A stretch of 64,000 nucleotides of DNA from Marivivens sp. LCG002 (GCF_030264275.1 NZ_CP127165.1:1-64000); one strand, 5' to 3'. Shown: positions 54,024 through 63,855, numbered from the stretch's first letter. A program made the numbers and translations. The notes: generated by a model not told the origin, from the letters alone.

Positions 54024-55619
54024 TTACTTTACGTCGAAGCTCAGCGGTTTGATCTGGCGGAACAGACCCGTTGCATTCAGCTTGTCGAGCACATCGGTCT
54101 TGACGGGTTCGTCGACATACAAAAGCGCGATCGCTTCACCGCCACGTGCCGCACGGCCAAGGGTAAAGTTCGCGATGTTCACGCCATTCGCGCCAAGGGT
54201 CTGACCAAGCGTACCGATGATGCCGGGAACGTCTTCGTTGGTGGTGTAGAGCATGTTCGCACCGATTTCGGCGTCGACGTTGATGCCTTTGATCTGGATG
54301 AAGCGCGGCTTGCCATCCGAGAACACAGTGCCCGCGACCGAACGCTCGCGCTTGTCGGTGACGATGGTCACTTTGACATAGCCTTCGAAGGCGCCCGACT
54401 GCTCTTGCTTGGTGGTCGAGATCTGGATGCCGCGCTCTTTGGCGATCACGGGGGCCGAAACCATGTTCACGTCAGGGTTGGCCTTTTTCATGATGCCAGC
54501 GATGACGGCGCAGTTCAGAGCCGCAAGGTTCATCGACGAAACGGTGCCGTCATACAGAACGTTGATCGCTTTGATCGGCTCGTCAGTCATCTGGCCCGAG
54601 AAGTTCCCGAGGTGACCTGCAAGCTCAATCCACGGACCCATGACCTTGGCTTCTTCTGCGGTCACGGACGGCATGTTGAGCGCGTTGGTCACAGCGCCGG
54701 TAAGCAGATAATCGGCCATCTGCTCGGCAACCTGAAGCGCCACGTTCTCTTGGGCTTCGGTGGTTGCTGCGCCGAGGTGCGGGGTGCAGACAACGTTGGG
54801 AAGGTTGAAGAGCGGATTTTCGACAGCGGGCTCTTCCGAGAACACGTCGAAGGCGGCGCCTGCAACATGGCCCGACTTGAGAGCGTCGGCGAGCGCTTCT
54901 TCGTCGACCAGACCGCCGCGTGCACAGTTGATGATGCGAACGCCCTTTTTGGTCTTGGCGAGGTTTTCGCGGCTCAGGATGTTGCGGGTGCTGTCGGTCA
55001 GCGGAACGTGCAGCGTGATGAAGTCGGCGCGCTTGAGCAGGTCTTCGAGTTCGACCTTTTCAACGCCCATCGAGTCGGCCTTTTCTTCCGAGAGGAAGGG
55101 GTCAAACGCGATGACCTTCATCTTGAGGCCGCGTGCGCGGTCGCAGACGATGCCGCCGATGTTGCCCGCACCGATAACGCCAAGTGTCTTGCCCGTAAGC
55201 TCGACGCCCATGAATTTGGACTTTTCCCACTTGCCTGCATGGGTCGAAGCCGAGGCTTCGGGGATCTGACGGGCAACCGCAAACATCATCGCGATGGCGT
55301 GCTCGGCCGTGGTGATCATGTTGCCGAAGGGGGTATTCATCACGATGATACCCTTCTTCGAGGCCGCTTCGCGGTCTACGTTGTCCACCCCGATACCTGC
55401 GCGGCCAATCACCTTGAGGTTGGTCGCAGCTTCGATCAGCTTGTCTGTGGCTTTGGTTGCCGAACGGATCGCCAGACCGTCATAGTTGCCGATCACAGCA
55501 AGAAGCGCGTCCTTGTCTTTGCCGAGTTCGGGGCGGAAGTCGACTTCGATACCGCGGTCTTTGAAAATCTGGACGGCTGCGTCCGAAAGCTTGTCGGAAA
55601 TAAGAACTTTGGGGGCCAT
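54024..55619 (-). CDS. serA: D-3-phosphoglycerate dehydrogenase
   Basis: SerA oxidises 3-phosphoglycerate to 3-phosphohydroxypyruvate, the first step of serine synthesis. From the ATG at 55619 (AAGGAG five to six bases upstream) the product is 531 residues. The catalytic and NAD domains include the Rossmann motif GVIGAGNIGGIVCDRARGL near 144-162, GRAGIGVDNVD near 73-83 and the catalytic His in TPHLGAATTEAQENVA near 279-294. An intervening allosteric domain and a C-terminal ACT domain (EDVPGIIGTLGQTLGANGVNIANFTLGR) identify the long form. It lies 83 bases downstream of serC. Confidence 0.96.
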   Translation of the reverse strand: MAPKVLISDKLSDAAVQIFKDRGIEVDFRPELGKDKDALLAVIGNYDGLAIRSATKATDKLIEAATNLKVIGRAGIGVDNVDREAASKKGIIVMNTPFGNMITTAEHAIAMMFAVARQIPEASASTHAGKWEKSKFMGVELTGKTLGVIGAGNIGGIVCDRARGLKMKVIAFDPFLSEEKADSMGVEKVELEDLLKRADFITLHVPLTDSTRNILSRENLAKTKKGVRIINCARGGLVDEEALADALKSGHVAGAAFDVFSEEPAVENPLFNLPNVVCTPHLGAATTEAQENVALQVAEQMADYLLTGAVTNALNMPSVTAEEAKVMGPWIELAGHLGNFSGQMTDEPIKAINVLYDGTVSSMNLAALNCAVIAGIMKKANPDVNMVSAPVIAKERGIQISTTKQEQSGAFEGYVKVTIVTDKRERSVAGTVFSDGKPRFIQIKGINVDAEIGANMLYTTNEDVPGIIGTLGQTLGANGVNIANFTLGRAARGGEAIALLYVDEPVKTDVLDKLNATGLFRQIKPLSFDVK

Positions 55620-55702
55620 GTCTGGGCTCCTTTTCATATGCGGGGGCAGAGGCTCTGCCGTGAAGGGGGGAAGTCAGGGCAGAGGAGCTGCCCTGAATGC
55701 AG

Positions 55703-56845
55703 TTATTGGGCTTCGATCTCGGCGTTGAACGCCCACTCGAGCCACGGAAGCAGAGCTTCGATGTCTGCGGTTTCGACCGTAGCGCCACACCAGATCCGAA
55801 GACCTGCAGGTGCATCGCGATATGCGCCGACATCGAGGGCGACGCCCTCTTTCTCGAGCCTCTTGGCAACGGCCTTTGCAAAGGCAGCGCCGTCCTTGAT
55901 GCGCGCGTCGGTGAACTTGAGGCAGACCGAAGTGTTCGAGCGAATCTCGTCCGAAACTGCAAGGTTTGCGATCCAGTCGCGGGTTTCGCAGAAGTCCCAA
56001 ATCGCCTTAGCGTTGGCTGTCGAACGGGCGATGAGAGCCTCAAGGCCGCCGATCTGCTGGGCCCACTTGAGGCCGACGAGGTAATCCTCGACCGCGAGCA
56101 TGGACGGGGTGTTGATGGTCTCGCCGACGAAGATACCTTCGATCAGCTTGCCCTTGGAAGTCAGACGGAAAATCTTGGGGAGCGGCCAAGCAGGCGTGTA
56201 GCTCTCAAGGCGTTCGACGGCGCGCGGGCTGAGGATCAGCATCCCGTGCGCGCCTTCGCCGCCCATCACTTTTTGCCAAGAGAAGGTCACGACGTCGAGC
56301 TTGTCCCAAGCGAGATCCATCGCGAAGGCGGCCGAAGTCGCGTCACAAATGGTCAGGCCCGCACGATCCGCGGGGATCGCGTCACCATTGGGGAGACGCA
56401 CGCCCGAGGTGGTGCCGTTCCATGTAAAGACGACGTCGTTGTCGAAGTTCACATTCGCGAAGTCGACGATCTCGCCATAGCCTGCTTTGTGGATGTTGGC
56501 ATCGAGCTTGAGCTGCTTCACAACGTCCGTGACCCAGCCTTCACCAAAGGATTCCCAAGCGACCATATCAACGCCGCGTGCGCCGAGCATCGACCACATC
56601 GCCATTTCAACAGCGCCCGTGTCGGATGCCGGAACGATACCGATGCGATAGTCAGCAGGAACCCCGAGAATTTCGCGGGTGAGGTCGATCGCCTCTTTCA
56701 GCTTGGCTTTGCCGACAGCGGCACGGTGCGAACGACCGAGCGGGGCGTCAGCCAGCATATTCAAATCAAATGCGGGGATTTTGGCGCAGGGGCCGGAAGA
56801 AAAACGCGGGTTTGCCGGCCGCGTTGCCGGAGTCGTCGTGACCAT
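55703..56845 (-). CDS. serC: Phosphoserine aminotransferase
   Basis: SerC converts 3-phosphohydroxypyruvate and glutamate to phosphoserine, the step after SerA. From the ATG at 56845 the product is 380 residues, starting [24 protein letters not shown], the form typical of alphaproteobacteria. [26 protein letters not shown] near 188-213 contains the PLP-binding Lys. A frame extending upstream to 56929 passes through the leader RNA and is not used. The start is set by GAGAGGG about ten bases upstream, which is part of the leader structure. Confidence 0.94.
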   Translation of the reverse strand: MVTTTPATRPANPRFSSGPCAKIPAFDLNMLADAPLGRSHRAAVGKAKLKEAIDLTREILGVPADYRIGIVPASDTGAVEMAMWSMLGARGVDMVAWESFGEGWVTDVVKQLKLDANIHKAGYGEIVDFANVNFDNDVVFTWNGTTSGVRLPNGDAIPADRAGLTICDATSAAFAMDLAWDKLDVVTFSWQKVMGGEGAHGMLILSPRAVERLESYTPAWPLPKIFRLTSKGKLIEGIFVGETINTPSMLAVEDYLVGLKWAQQIGGLEALIARSTANAKAIWDFCETRDWIANLAVSDEIRSNTSVCLKFTDARIKDGAAFAKAVAKRLEKEGVALDVGAYRDAPAGLRIWCGATVETADIEALLPWLEWAFNAEIEAQ

Positions 56846-56915
56846 TTCTGGTACCCTCTCAGATAAGCGCTCCTCGTTGGGGAGGAGTGTCCCGCTGATG
56901 CAGATACGCGGCACC
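56846..56915 (-). promoter_or_regulatory. serC-type leader RNA element
   Basis: The region directly upstream of serC matches my knowledge of the serC RNA motif of alphaproteobacteria. On the minus strand GGGACA leads into CTCCTC-cccaac-GAGGAG (56887-56870), followed by CGCTTATCTGAGAGGG and then the start codon. The hairpin sits next to the ribosome-binding site, so control of translation or attenuation in response to the serine/glutamate pathway is likely. The ligand, if any, is not established. The left boundary is approximate. Confidence 0.7.
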
Positions 56916-57010
56916 CGAGAGAGCAGCAAGAGCCAAAATAGCGCAGTTGCGAATATTTATGTGCCGTTTGCGTCAGGACTGTAGCGGATCGGAAACTCTA
57001 TCGGTGTCGA

Positions 57011-57514
57011 TCACTTGAACGCTACTTTGAGCGCAGAGACGCCTTCGGGGGTTGCAGGACCCGAAGTGGACCAGAGCACGTCCCCGTTCCGGCGCACGAC
57101 CAGAACGCGGATCGTATCGGTTCCTGAAAAGCCGAGCGGAGAATTGATCAAGGACGGACTTTCATAAAGCGTGATCGTCCGTGCACGCATGTTCACATCG
57201 GGGATTCCCTTGCGCATGCCGTTGTCGATGATCCCCCGCATGAGCGAGGCGCCGCGACCGACCACTGGCAATTCGACAAAGGCCGCGCCGCGCGCGGGAT
57301 CAAGCCCGAGTGCGTAGACCCATGAATTCACATCGTCCTGCTGCCCCTGCTTGTAGGCCACGAAAACAATCGTCGGATCACCCGGAAGATCACGCGGAAG
57401 CGTATGTTCCGCCCCGTTCAAATCCTTGGATGTAACAGTCGGAAAGGTGCCCTGTGCGGCAACAGTTGTGCCGATCAGGCCAAGGATAATGGCGAGGGGA
57501 TAGAAGATACGCAT
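57011..57514 (-). CDS. Secreted thioredoxin-like-fold protein without redox Cys
   Basis: From the ATG at 57514 (AAAAGGAAA upstream) the 167-residue protein has a signal peptide (MRIFYPLAIILGLIGTTVAAQ). The mature part, FPTVTSKDLNGAEHTLPRDLPGDPTIVFVAYKQGQQDDVNSWVYAL and VVRRNGDVLWSTSGPATPEGV, resembles the edges of a thioredoxin/peroxiredoxin fold, but there is no CxxC or peroxidatic Cys. It may be a structural or chaperone-like relative. I do not recognise a named family. It lies upstream of serC on the same strand with a 165-base gap and diverges from serB. Confidence 0.7.
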   Translation of the reverse strand: MRIFYPLAIILGLIGTTVAAQGTFPTVTSKDLNGAEHTLPRDLPGDPTIVFVAYKQGQQDDVNSWVYALGLDPARGAAFVELPVVGRGASLMRGIIDNGMRKGIPDVNMRARTITLYESPSLINSPLGFSGTDTIRVLVVRRNGDVLWSTSGPATPEGVSALKVAFK

Positions 57515-57615
57515 TCCGGTTTCCTTTTCCATGATACGGCCACGGCGCTGCGGTGGATCACTTGGCAGAGCAGGCGAGAAATGCGATAGGGCGGTAAACC
57601 AAAAGGATTACCGAG

Positions 57616-58491
57616 ATGTTCACCGTCACCGTGCTCTGCGCCCCTTCATCCAAAACCGTCGAAGCCACTCTTGTCGAGAATCTTCGCAATGCGTGGGGCG
57701 GCGGCGAGGCGGTTTGGCTTTCGGTCGGAGAAGCTGCGGAATTCGCGGTCGGGCAAGAGCCCGATAATTTCTGGCAGGTGTGGGATAGCCTTCAGGCACA
57801 GGGTCTGGATCTTGTGATCCAGCCCACGTTCGGTCGCCGCAAGAAAATGGTTCTTGCCGACATGGACAGCACGATGATCGAGCAGGAATGTATCGACGAG
57901 CTTGCCGCCGAAGCGGGGGTGGGTGCCCGCGTCGCTGAAATCACGGCGCGTGCAATGAACGGCGAACTTGATTTCGAAGGCGCGCTCGATGAACGTGTCG
58001 GTCTTCTTGAAGGACTTGATGCGGCGGTGATCCAGAAGGTCCTTTCCGAGCGCATCACCCTCATGCCGGGCGGCAAAGAACTTGTCTCCACCATGAAAGC
58101 CAATGGGGCTTATGCTGCGTTGGTCTCGGGCGGCTTCACGGCTTTTACCGCCAAAGTGGCCGAAATGATCGGTTTTGACGAAAACCGCGCCAACACGCTT
58201 TTGCAAGAGAACGGCAAGCTGACGGGCAAGGTTGCCCGCCCGATCCTCGGCCGCGAGGCAAAGGTGCAAGCACTCGAGGAAATTACCGCGCGTCTCGGTA
58301 TTTCCGAAGCGGATGTGATTGCCGTCGGTGACGGTGCAAATGACCTTGGTATGCTTGGCCGTGCAGGAACAGGTGTTGCGCTCCACGCCAAACCGAGCGT
58401 GCAGAAGGAATGCAAGGTGCGGATCAATCACGGCGACCTTACGGCGCTTCTTTTCATTCAGGGCTATCAGCGCTCTGAATTCGCGAGCTGA
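57616..58491 (+). CDS. serB: Phosphoserine phosphatase
   Basis: SerB completes serine synthesis by removing phosphate from phosphoserine. The 291-residue protein has an N-terminal ACT-like region (about 1-75) and a HAD domain with nucleophile Asp82 and acid/base Asp84 in VLADMDSTMIEQECIDELA. ALVSGGFTAFT near 172-182 and VIAVGDGANDLGMLGRAGTGVALHAKP near 235-261 are also present. It is on the opposite strand to serA-serC, about 770 bases from serC, so the three enzymes are clustered but not in one operon. The TSUP gene follows after two bases. Confidence 0.95.
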   Translation: MFTVTVLCAPSSKTVEATLVENLRNAWGGGEAVWLSVGEAAEFAVGQEPDNFWQVWDSLQAQGLDLVIQPTFGRRKKMVLADMDSTMIEQECIDELAAEAGVGARVAEITARAMNGELDFEGALDERVGLLEGLDAAVIQKVLSERITLMPGGKELVSTMKANGAYAALVSGGFTAFTAKVAEMIGFDENRANTLLQENGKLTGKVARPILGREAKVQALEEITARLGISEADVIAVGDGANDLGMLGRAGTGVALHAKPSVQKECKVRINHGDLTALLFIQGYQRSEFAS

Positions 58492-58493
58492 TC

Positions 58494-59252
58494 TTGCTCG
58501 AGGTTTCGATCGAGCTTCTTTCTCTCCTGCTTGTCGCGGCATTCGCTGCCGGTTTTGTCGACTCGATTGCGGGGGGCGGTGGATTGATCACCCTTCCCAC
58601 ATTGATCATCGCAGGGGCGCCCCCCGTCACAGCGCTTGCGACGAACAAGGTTCAAGGCCTTTTCGGCGCAGGGATGGCTGCGATCAATTATTCCCGCGCA
58701 GGGCATGTGAAGCTCTCAGAGCAAATCTGGCCCGCGCTCGTTTCCTTTGCGGCGGCCGTGATCGGTGCATTGCTGGCAAGTCATCTTCCGACCGAGGTCA
58801 TCCGCCTCGGGCTTCCTGTTTTGCTTATCGGGATCGCCCTCTTCTTCGCCTTTAAACCCGGTCTTGACGATATTGACCGTGTCCGCCGTATTTCCCCGAC
58901 GATTTTTATGGTGACCTTTGTTCCTGTCATCGGCTTTTACGATGGATTGGTCGGTCCGGGCACGGGCGCGTTTTTCATGCTCGGGTTTGTCGCGCTGGCG
59001 GGTTTTGGCGTGCTCAAGGCGACTGCGCATACCAAGCTGCTCAATTTCGCGTCGAACGTCGGTGGAATGCTCGCTTTTGCCTTTGTCGCGAAGCCGTGGT
59101 GGATCACTGGCCTTTTGATGGGTCTTGCACAGATGGCGGGCGCTTGGGTCGGTTCCAAACTTGCGATGCGGGTCGGTTCAAGGATGATCAAGCCCGTTCT
59201 TGTTATCGCCTCGACCTCGCTTGCGCTCAAACTCCTTTGGGACATGATCTAG
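58494..59252 (+). CDS. TSUP family (TauE/SafE) permease
   Basis: The 252-residue membrane protein has about eight hydrophobic segments and the paired family motifs FVDSIAGGGGLITLPTLIIAGAPPVTALATNKVQGLFGA near 21-59 and GFYDGLVGPGTGAFFMLGFVALAGFGVLKATAHTKLLNFASN near 146-187. These permeases export sulphur compounds such as sulphite or sulphoacetate, or other anions. The TTG at 58494, two bases after serB, is the most upstream plausible start; no ATG fits before the first motif. The exact substrate is unknown. Confidence 0.87.
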   Translation: MLEVSIELLSLLLVAAFAAGFVDSIAGGGGLITLPTLIIAGAPPVTALATNKVQGLFGAGMAAINYSRAGHVKLSEQIWPALVSFAAAVIGALLASHLPTEVIRLGLPVLLIGIALFFAFKPGLDDIDRVRRISPTIFMVTFVPVIGFYDGLVGPGTGAFFMLGFVALAGFGVLKATAHTKLLNFASNVGGMLAFAFVAKPWWITGLLMGLAQMAGAWVGSKLAMRVGSRMIKPVLVIASTSLALKLLWDMI

Positions 59253-59303
59253 CGGCTCACTTTCCCGCATGACGTTTCCCGCGTGCCGTGCTAGGCGGGA
59301 TTT

Positions 59304-61583
59304 ATGCAACGTATCCCATCCAAAGCCGAGATCCTTCAATGGATCACCGATAACCCTGCCCTCTCTGCCAAGCGCGATATTGCCAAGGCGTTCGGGATCA
59401 AAGGGGCTGCCCGTATCGATCTCAAGCGTATTCTCAAAGAGCTTGAAGAAGAGGGCAAGCTGACCAAGCGGCGCTCGTCCTATCGCGAAGCGGACAAGCT
59501 TCCTCCTGTCGCCGTGCTCCAGATCATCGAGCAGGATGAGTTCGGAGAGCTCTGGGCGCGGCCGCTTGAATGGCACAGCAAGGCCAAAGAGCCGCGCATT
59601 CTGATGGTGCTCAAGGACGGTGATCCCGCACTGGGCGTGGGGGAACGTATTCTCGGCAAGATGGTCGAGTCCAAGACTGAAGAGCATGACTATACCGCTC
59701 GCCTTATCCGTCGCATCGGTACCAACCCCGAGCGTATCGTCGGTATCTATCGTGCCGACAGCGAGGGTGGGCGTTTGCTCCCTGTCGACAAGGGCTCGGA
59801 CAAGCAATGGGTGATCGTGCGCGGCGGCGAGGGCGGGGCACGCGACGGCGAGCTGGTCGAAGCCGAACAGGCAGGGCCCAAGGGGCGTCTCGGGCTTCCC
59901 AAGGCGCGGATTGTGAACCGTCTTGGTGATCCGACCGCGCCGCGCGCTGTGTCGCTGATCGCCATCCATCAGCACGGGATTCCCGATCATTTCCCTGACG
60001 AAGTGGTCGAAGAGGCGGATGCCGCCAAACCTGCAGGTCTCAAAGGCCGAGAGGATCTCCGCACGCTGCCGCTCTTGACGATCGATCCCGCCGATGCGCG
60101 GGACCGCGACGATGCGGTTTACGTCGAAATCGACGATGATCCCAAGAACGAAGGCGGCTTTTACATCTGGGTCGCTATTGCCGATGTGGCCCATTATGTG
60201 CGCACCGGCTCTGCTTTGGACCGTGAAGCCCGCAAGCGCGGCAACTCCACCTATTTCCCCGACCGTGTCGTGCCGATGCTGCCTGATCGGCTGTCGGGTG
60301 ATCTTTGCTCTCTGCACGAAGGCGTCCCGCGAGCCTGTATGGCCGTTCGTATGCGGATCGACAAGAACGGCAACAAGCTCTCGCATCGCTTTACGCGCGG
60401 CTTGATGCAGTCGGTCGCCTCACTGGCCTACGAGGATGTTCAGGCCGCGCTTGATGGCAATCCTTCGGACAAGGTTGCGCCCCTTCTCGAGGATGTCATT
60501 CGTCCGCTTTATGCCGCATTCCAAGCGCTCTTGCGTGCCCGTGATGCGCGTCAGCCGCTCGAACTTGATCTTCCCGAGCGTCGGATCGTGCTGGACGAGG
60601 ACGGCAATGTGGCTTCGATCAATTTCAAGGACAGGCTCGATGCCCACCGTTTGATCGAGGAATTCATGGTTCTGGCAAACGTCGCCGCGGCCGAGGAATT
60701 GATCGCCAAACGCACGCCATTGCTTTTCCGCGTTCACGAAGAACCGAACCCCGACAAAATCGATACGCTTCGCGAAGTTGCGCAGTCATCGGGGTTCAAT
60801 CTTGCCAAAGGTCAGTTGCTTCAGACCCGTCATCTTAACCAGCTTCTTTCGCAGGCCGAGGGAAGCCCGCACGACGAGTTGATCAACCTCTCGACTCTGC
60901 GCTCGATGACTCAGGCCTATTACAGTCCCGAAAACTTCGGGCACTTTGGTCTGGCGCTCAAGAATTACGCGCATTTCACATCGCCCATCCGTCGCTATTC
61001 CGATCTTATCGTGCATCGCGCCTTGATCACCGCAAACAACTTTGGCGACGGTGGCCTTACGGATGCGGACATCGATCGGCTCGACGAAACCGCGCAACAG
61101 ATCAGCGATACGGAACGGCGGTCGATGATGGCCGAGCGCGATACGACGGATCGCTATCTCGCGGCGTTCCTGTCCGAGCGGATCGGTGCTGAACTGAGCG
61201 GTCGGATCAGTGGGATTGCGAAATTCGGTGTTTTCGTAAAGCTCGACGAGACGGGGGCCGACGGTCTTGTGCCTATGCGGAACCTGGGGGCAGAGTATTT
61301 CAACCATGACGCCGAGGCGCAGTGCCTTGTCGGATCGAGCTCGGGCCGCGTTATCGGTTTGGGCCAGCGCGTGATTGCAAAGCTCGTCGAAGCGGCACCC
61401 GTGACGGGCGGTCTCATCCTCGAAATCGTCGAGATCGACGGAGCGGTTCTTCCCCAATCGGGGCGTTTCAAACGCGGTCTCAAGGGCAAACCCAAAGGCA
61501 AAGCGCCGCGCAAGAAGGTGGGCGCCGCAAAGGCCAAAGCCGCCAAGATCGAGCGCAAGGTCAAACGGACCCGCAGGTCCTAG
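59304..61583 (+). CDS. rnr: Ribonuclease R
   Basis: RNase R is a 3'-5' exoribonuclease that degrades structured RNA and works in quality control with trans-translation. The 759-residue protein has an N-terminal winged-helix segment, cold-shock-like domains (about 70-250) and the RNB catalytic domain. The latter contains LTIDPADARDRDDAVYVEIDDD near 257-278, holding the metal-binding Asp residues, and FTSPIRRYSDLIVHR near 555-569. An S1 domain (GRISGIAKFGVFVKLDETGADGLVP) precedes a lysine-rich tail (residues about 725-759). The last four bases overlap the end of the convergent small secreted-protein gene. Confidence 0.95.
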   Translation: MQRIPSKAEILQWITDNPALSAKRDIAKAFGIKGAARIDLKRILKELEEEGKLTKRRSSYREADKLPPVAVLQIIEQDEFGELWARPLEWHSKAKEPRILMVLKDGDPALGVGERILGKMVESKTEEHDYTARLIRRIGTNPERIVGIYRADSEGGRLLPVDKGSDKQWVIVRGGEGGARDGELVEAEQAGPKGRLGLPKARIVNRLGDPTAPRAVSLIAIHQHGIPDHFPDEVVEEADAAKPAGLKGREDLRTLPLLTIDPADARDRDDAVYVEIDDDPKNEGGFYIWVAIADVAHYVRTGSALDREARKRGNSTYFPDRVVPMLPDRLSGDLCSLHEGVPRACMAVRMRIDKNGNKLSHRFTRGLMQSVASLAYEDVQAALDGNPSDKVAPLLEDVIRPLYAAFQALLRARDARQPLELDLPERRIVLDEDGNVASINFKDRLDAHRLIEEFMVLANVAAAEELIAKRTPLLFRVHEEPNPDKIDTLREVAQSSGFNLAKGQLLQTRHLNQLLSQAEGSPHDELINLSTLRSMTQAYYSPENFGHFGLALKNYAHFTSPIRRYSDLIVHRALITANNFGDGGLTDADIDRLDETAQQISDTERRSMMAERDTTDRYLAAFLSERIGAELSGRISGIAKFGVFVKLDETGADGLVPMRNLGAEYFNHDAEAQCLVGSSSGRVIGLGQRVIAKLVEAAPVTGGLILEIVEIDGAVLPQSGRFKRGLKGKPKGKAPRKKVGAAKAKAAKIERKVKRTRRS

Positions 61584-62041
61584 CGAAAGAGCGGGCCTTC
61601 TTCACAAGGCTCGCCGCGCATACAGGACTCAATCGTTTTTACGGTCTCGACTGTCGGGTCGACAAAGATCCAGTTCTCGCAGGGTGCTACGTCCACCACC
61701 GTGCCGCTGTCCGTCACCCGTGCAAAGAAGAGGGCAGTGGTTCGGGGCGCGATACTTCCGCACCATTCCGCTGCGCAGCGAGAGACGAGCGTGAATTCGC
61801 GATCCGAGATCGGGGAAAAGCCGTGCTTGAGAAGACCTTGGCCATGGAACGTAGCCTTGGTCGATCCCCCATTCGGCAAGGTCTCGGTAAGTGTCAGCTC
61901 ACCTAAGTATACATGATAAACCTCGGTCGCATGCGCCGCAGCGTTGAAGCTGCGCGCGGGATCGGGACGAAGACAGCTCAAGGCAGAGGCCTCGGTGGCA
62001 AGCATTGTCGCCAATGCCACCAAAGCCCATGCCCGTATCAA
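61580..62041 (-). CDS. Secreted Cys-rich protein of unknown function
   Basis: The 153-residue product has a signal peptide ([22 protein letters not shown]) and several Cys residues ([36 protein letters not shown]) that could form disulphides in the periplasm. LRPDPARSF near the mature N-terminus and a central beta-rich [17 protein letters not shown] and KATFHGQGL are visible. I recognise no named family. Its start overlaps the rppH stop by four bases (minus strand), so it is translationally coupled to rppH. Confidence 0.72.
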   Translation of the reverse strand: MIRAWALVALATMLATEASALSCLRPDPARSFNAAAHATEVYHVYLGELTLTETLPNGGSTKATFHGQGLLKHGFSPISDREFTLVSRCAAEWCGSIAPRTTALFFARVTDSGTVVDVAPCENWIFVDPTVETVKTIESCMRGEPCEEGPLFR

Positions 62042-62520
62042 AGCAGGTCCCTGAACTCGGCCAGCACCGCCTCGTAGACGGCGCGTTTGAACGGGACAAT
62101 CGTATCAAGAAGCTGATCGGCAGGGAGCCAGCGCCACTCGGAAAATTCGGGATGGTCGGTGGCGATGTCGATCTGGTCATCTGTGCCGATAAAGCGCATC
62201 AGGACCCATTTTTGCATCTGTCCGCGATATTTGCCGCCCCACATTTTGGGCACGATATCGAAAGGCAGATCATAGTTCACCCAGTCGCCTGTCTCGGCCT
62301 CGATGGTAACGAGATCGGTCGTGACGCCTGTCTCTTCCCAAAGCTCGCGCTTTGCAGCTTCGAGCGGGGTTTCGCCTTCGTCGATCCCGCCTTGGGGCAT
62401 CTGCCATGCAGGGTCTTTCCAGTCCTTGCGTTGACCGACGAAAACCTCGCCCTTGGCGTTGGCGAGCATGACGCCGACGCAAGGACGATAGGGGAGCTTG
62501 CCGATTTCTTCGGGCGTCAC
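62038..62520 (-). CDS. rppH: RNA pyrophosphohydrolase RppH
   Basis: RppH removes pyrophosphate from the 5' end of mRNAs and so starts their decay by RNase E. The 160-residue protein has the Nudix box [23 protein letters not shown] (about 44-66) and the preceding QMPQGGID that marks the RppH subgroup. YRPCVGVML and KWVLMRFIG complete the fold. It lies three bases after ctpA and overlaps the next gene by four, forming a ctpA-rppH-secreted protein unit on the minus strand. Confidence 0.93.
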   Translation of the reverse strand: MTPEEIGKLPYRPCVGVMLANAKGEVFVGQRKDWKDPAWQMPQGGIDEGETPLEAAKRELWEETGVTTDLVTIEAETGDWVNYDLPFDIVPKMWGGKYRGQMQKWVLMRFIGTDDQIDIATDHPEFSEWRWLPADQLLDTIVPFKRAVYEAVLAEFRDLL

Positions 62521-62523
62521 GGG

Positions 62524-63855
62524 TTATTCCTTGGGGCCGAGGGCGCTCAGGCCTTTGAGGATGTCGATCGCATAGGCAAGTTGGTAATCCTGTTCGCGAA
62601 GTGCTGCCGTAGCCTCGGCCTTGGCGGCATCCTCTTCGATCTGGCGGATTTCATCCTCGCTCAAACTATCGTTGTTCAGTGCTCCGCGAAGATCGGCTTC
62701 GGAGCGGAACTTCGGTGCTTCTTCTTCCTCATCGGTTGCCGGCTTCGGAAGGGGTTGCTCGACGATGATGTCGGGCTGGATGCCGAGCGATTGGATCGAG
62801 CGGCCCGAAGGTGTGTAATACCGCGCAGTTGTCAAACGCATCGCTCCGTCACCGCGCAACGGCATGACGGTTTGAACCGATCCTTTGCCGAATGATTTCG
62901 TCCCGATGACGATCGCGCGGCGATGATCCTGCAACGCACCCGATACGATTTCGGACGCCGAGGCCGAGCCGCCATTGATCAGCACGACAATCGGTTTGCC
63001 TTCGGCTAGATCACCCGGCGTTGCGTTGAAACGCTCGCCGTCCTCGGGGTTGCGGCCACGGGTCGACACGATTTCGCCTGCATCAAGGAAGGCGTCGGCA
63101 ACAAAGATCGCCTGGTTCAAAAGACCGCCGGGGTTATTGCGAAGATCGAGAACGACACCGTTGATATTGTCGATGCCACCCGCTTCTTCGATCTGCTTTG
63201 CAATCCCGTCAGAAAGATTGGGGAAGGTCTGATCGTTGAAGGTGGTGATCCGAAGCACGACCGATTCCCCTTCGGTGCGGGCGCGCACGGCGGTGAGCTT
63301 GATCGTATCGCGAATGATCGAGACGTCGAACGGCTCGGACGTGCCTTCGCGCACAACGGTGATGATGATTTCCGACCCGATCGGGCCACGCATCATCTCG
63401 ACGGCTTCGTCAAGCGTCAGACCAAGGACGCTTTCCCCGTCAACGGCGGTGATATAATCGCCGGCAAGAATGCCTGCAGCATCGGCGGGGGTGCCGTCCA
63501 TGGGCGAGACGACTTTGACCCAGCCTTCTTCTTGCGTCACTTCGATGCCGAGACCGCCGAATTCACCGCGGGTCTGCACGCGCATATCCTGCGCATCATC
63601 CGGCGAAAGATAGCTCGAATGCGGATCAAGCGACGTGAGCATCCCGTTGATGGCGGCTTCGATGAGATCGGCTTCGTTGACGTCCTCGACGTATTGCGAG
63701 CGAATGCGTTCGAAGATGTCGCCGAAAAGATCAAGCTGTTCGTACACCGTGGTGTTACGCGCAGACTCTTGTGCAAGGAGCGGTCCGGCAACCTGAGTGG
63801 TCAGAACAAGCCCAAGGATGGTGCCGGTTGCGGCTGCAATTGCGAATTTCTTCAT
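62524..63855 (-). CDS. ctpA: S41-family C-terminal processing peptidase
   Basis: CtpA trims or degrades periplasmic proteins, including peptidoglycan hydrolases in other bacteria. The 443-residue protein has an N-terminal signal or anchor (MKKFAIAAATGTILGLVLTTQVAGPLLAQ) and a PDZ domain (about 95-175, GLGIEVTQEEGWVKVVSPMDGTPADAAGI). The S41 catalytic domain follows with Ser299 in NGGSASASEI and Lys324 in SFGKGSVQ, 25 residues apart as usual. The C-terminal 80 residues are rich in Glu. It follows the EnvC-like gene after nine bases, the common alphaproteobacterial arrangement in which the protease and the amidase activator lie together. Confidence 0.95.
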   Translation of the reverse strand: MKKFAIAAATGTILGLVLTTQVAGPLLAQESARNTTVYEQLDLFGDIFERIRSQYVEDVNEADLIEAAINGMLTSLDPHSSYLSPDDAQDMRVQTRGEFGGLGIEVTQEEGWVKVVSPMDGTPADAAGILAGDYITAVDGESVLGLTLDEAVEMMRGPIGSEIIITVVREGTSEPFDVSIIRDTIKLTAVRARTEGESVVLRITTFNDQTFPNLSDGIAKQIEEAGGIDNINGVVLDLRNNPGGLLNQAIFVADAFLDAGEIVSTRGRNPEDGERFNATPGDLAEGKPIVVLINGGSASASEIVSGALQDHRRAIVIGTKSFGKGSVQTVMPLRGDGAMRLTTARYYTPSGRSIQSLGIQPDIIVEQPLPKPATDEEEEAPKFRSEADLRGALNNDSLSEDEIRQIEEDAAKAEATAALREQDYQLAYAIDILKGLSALGPKE

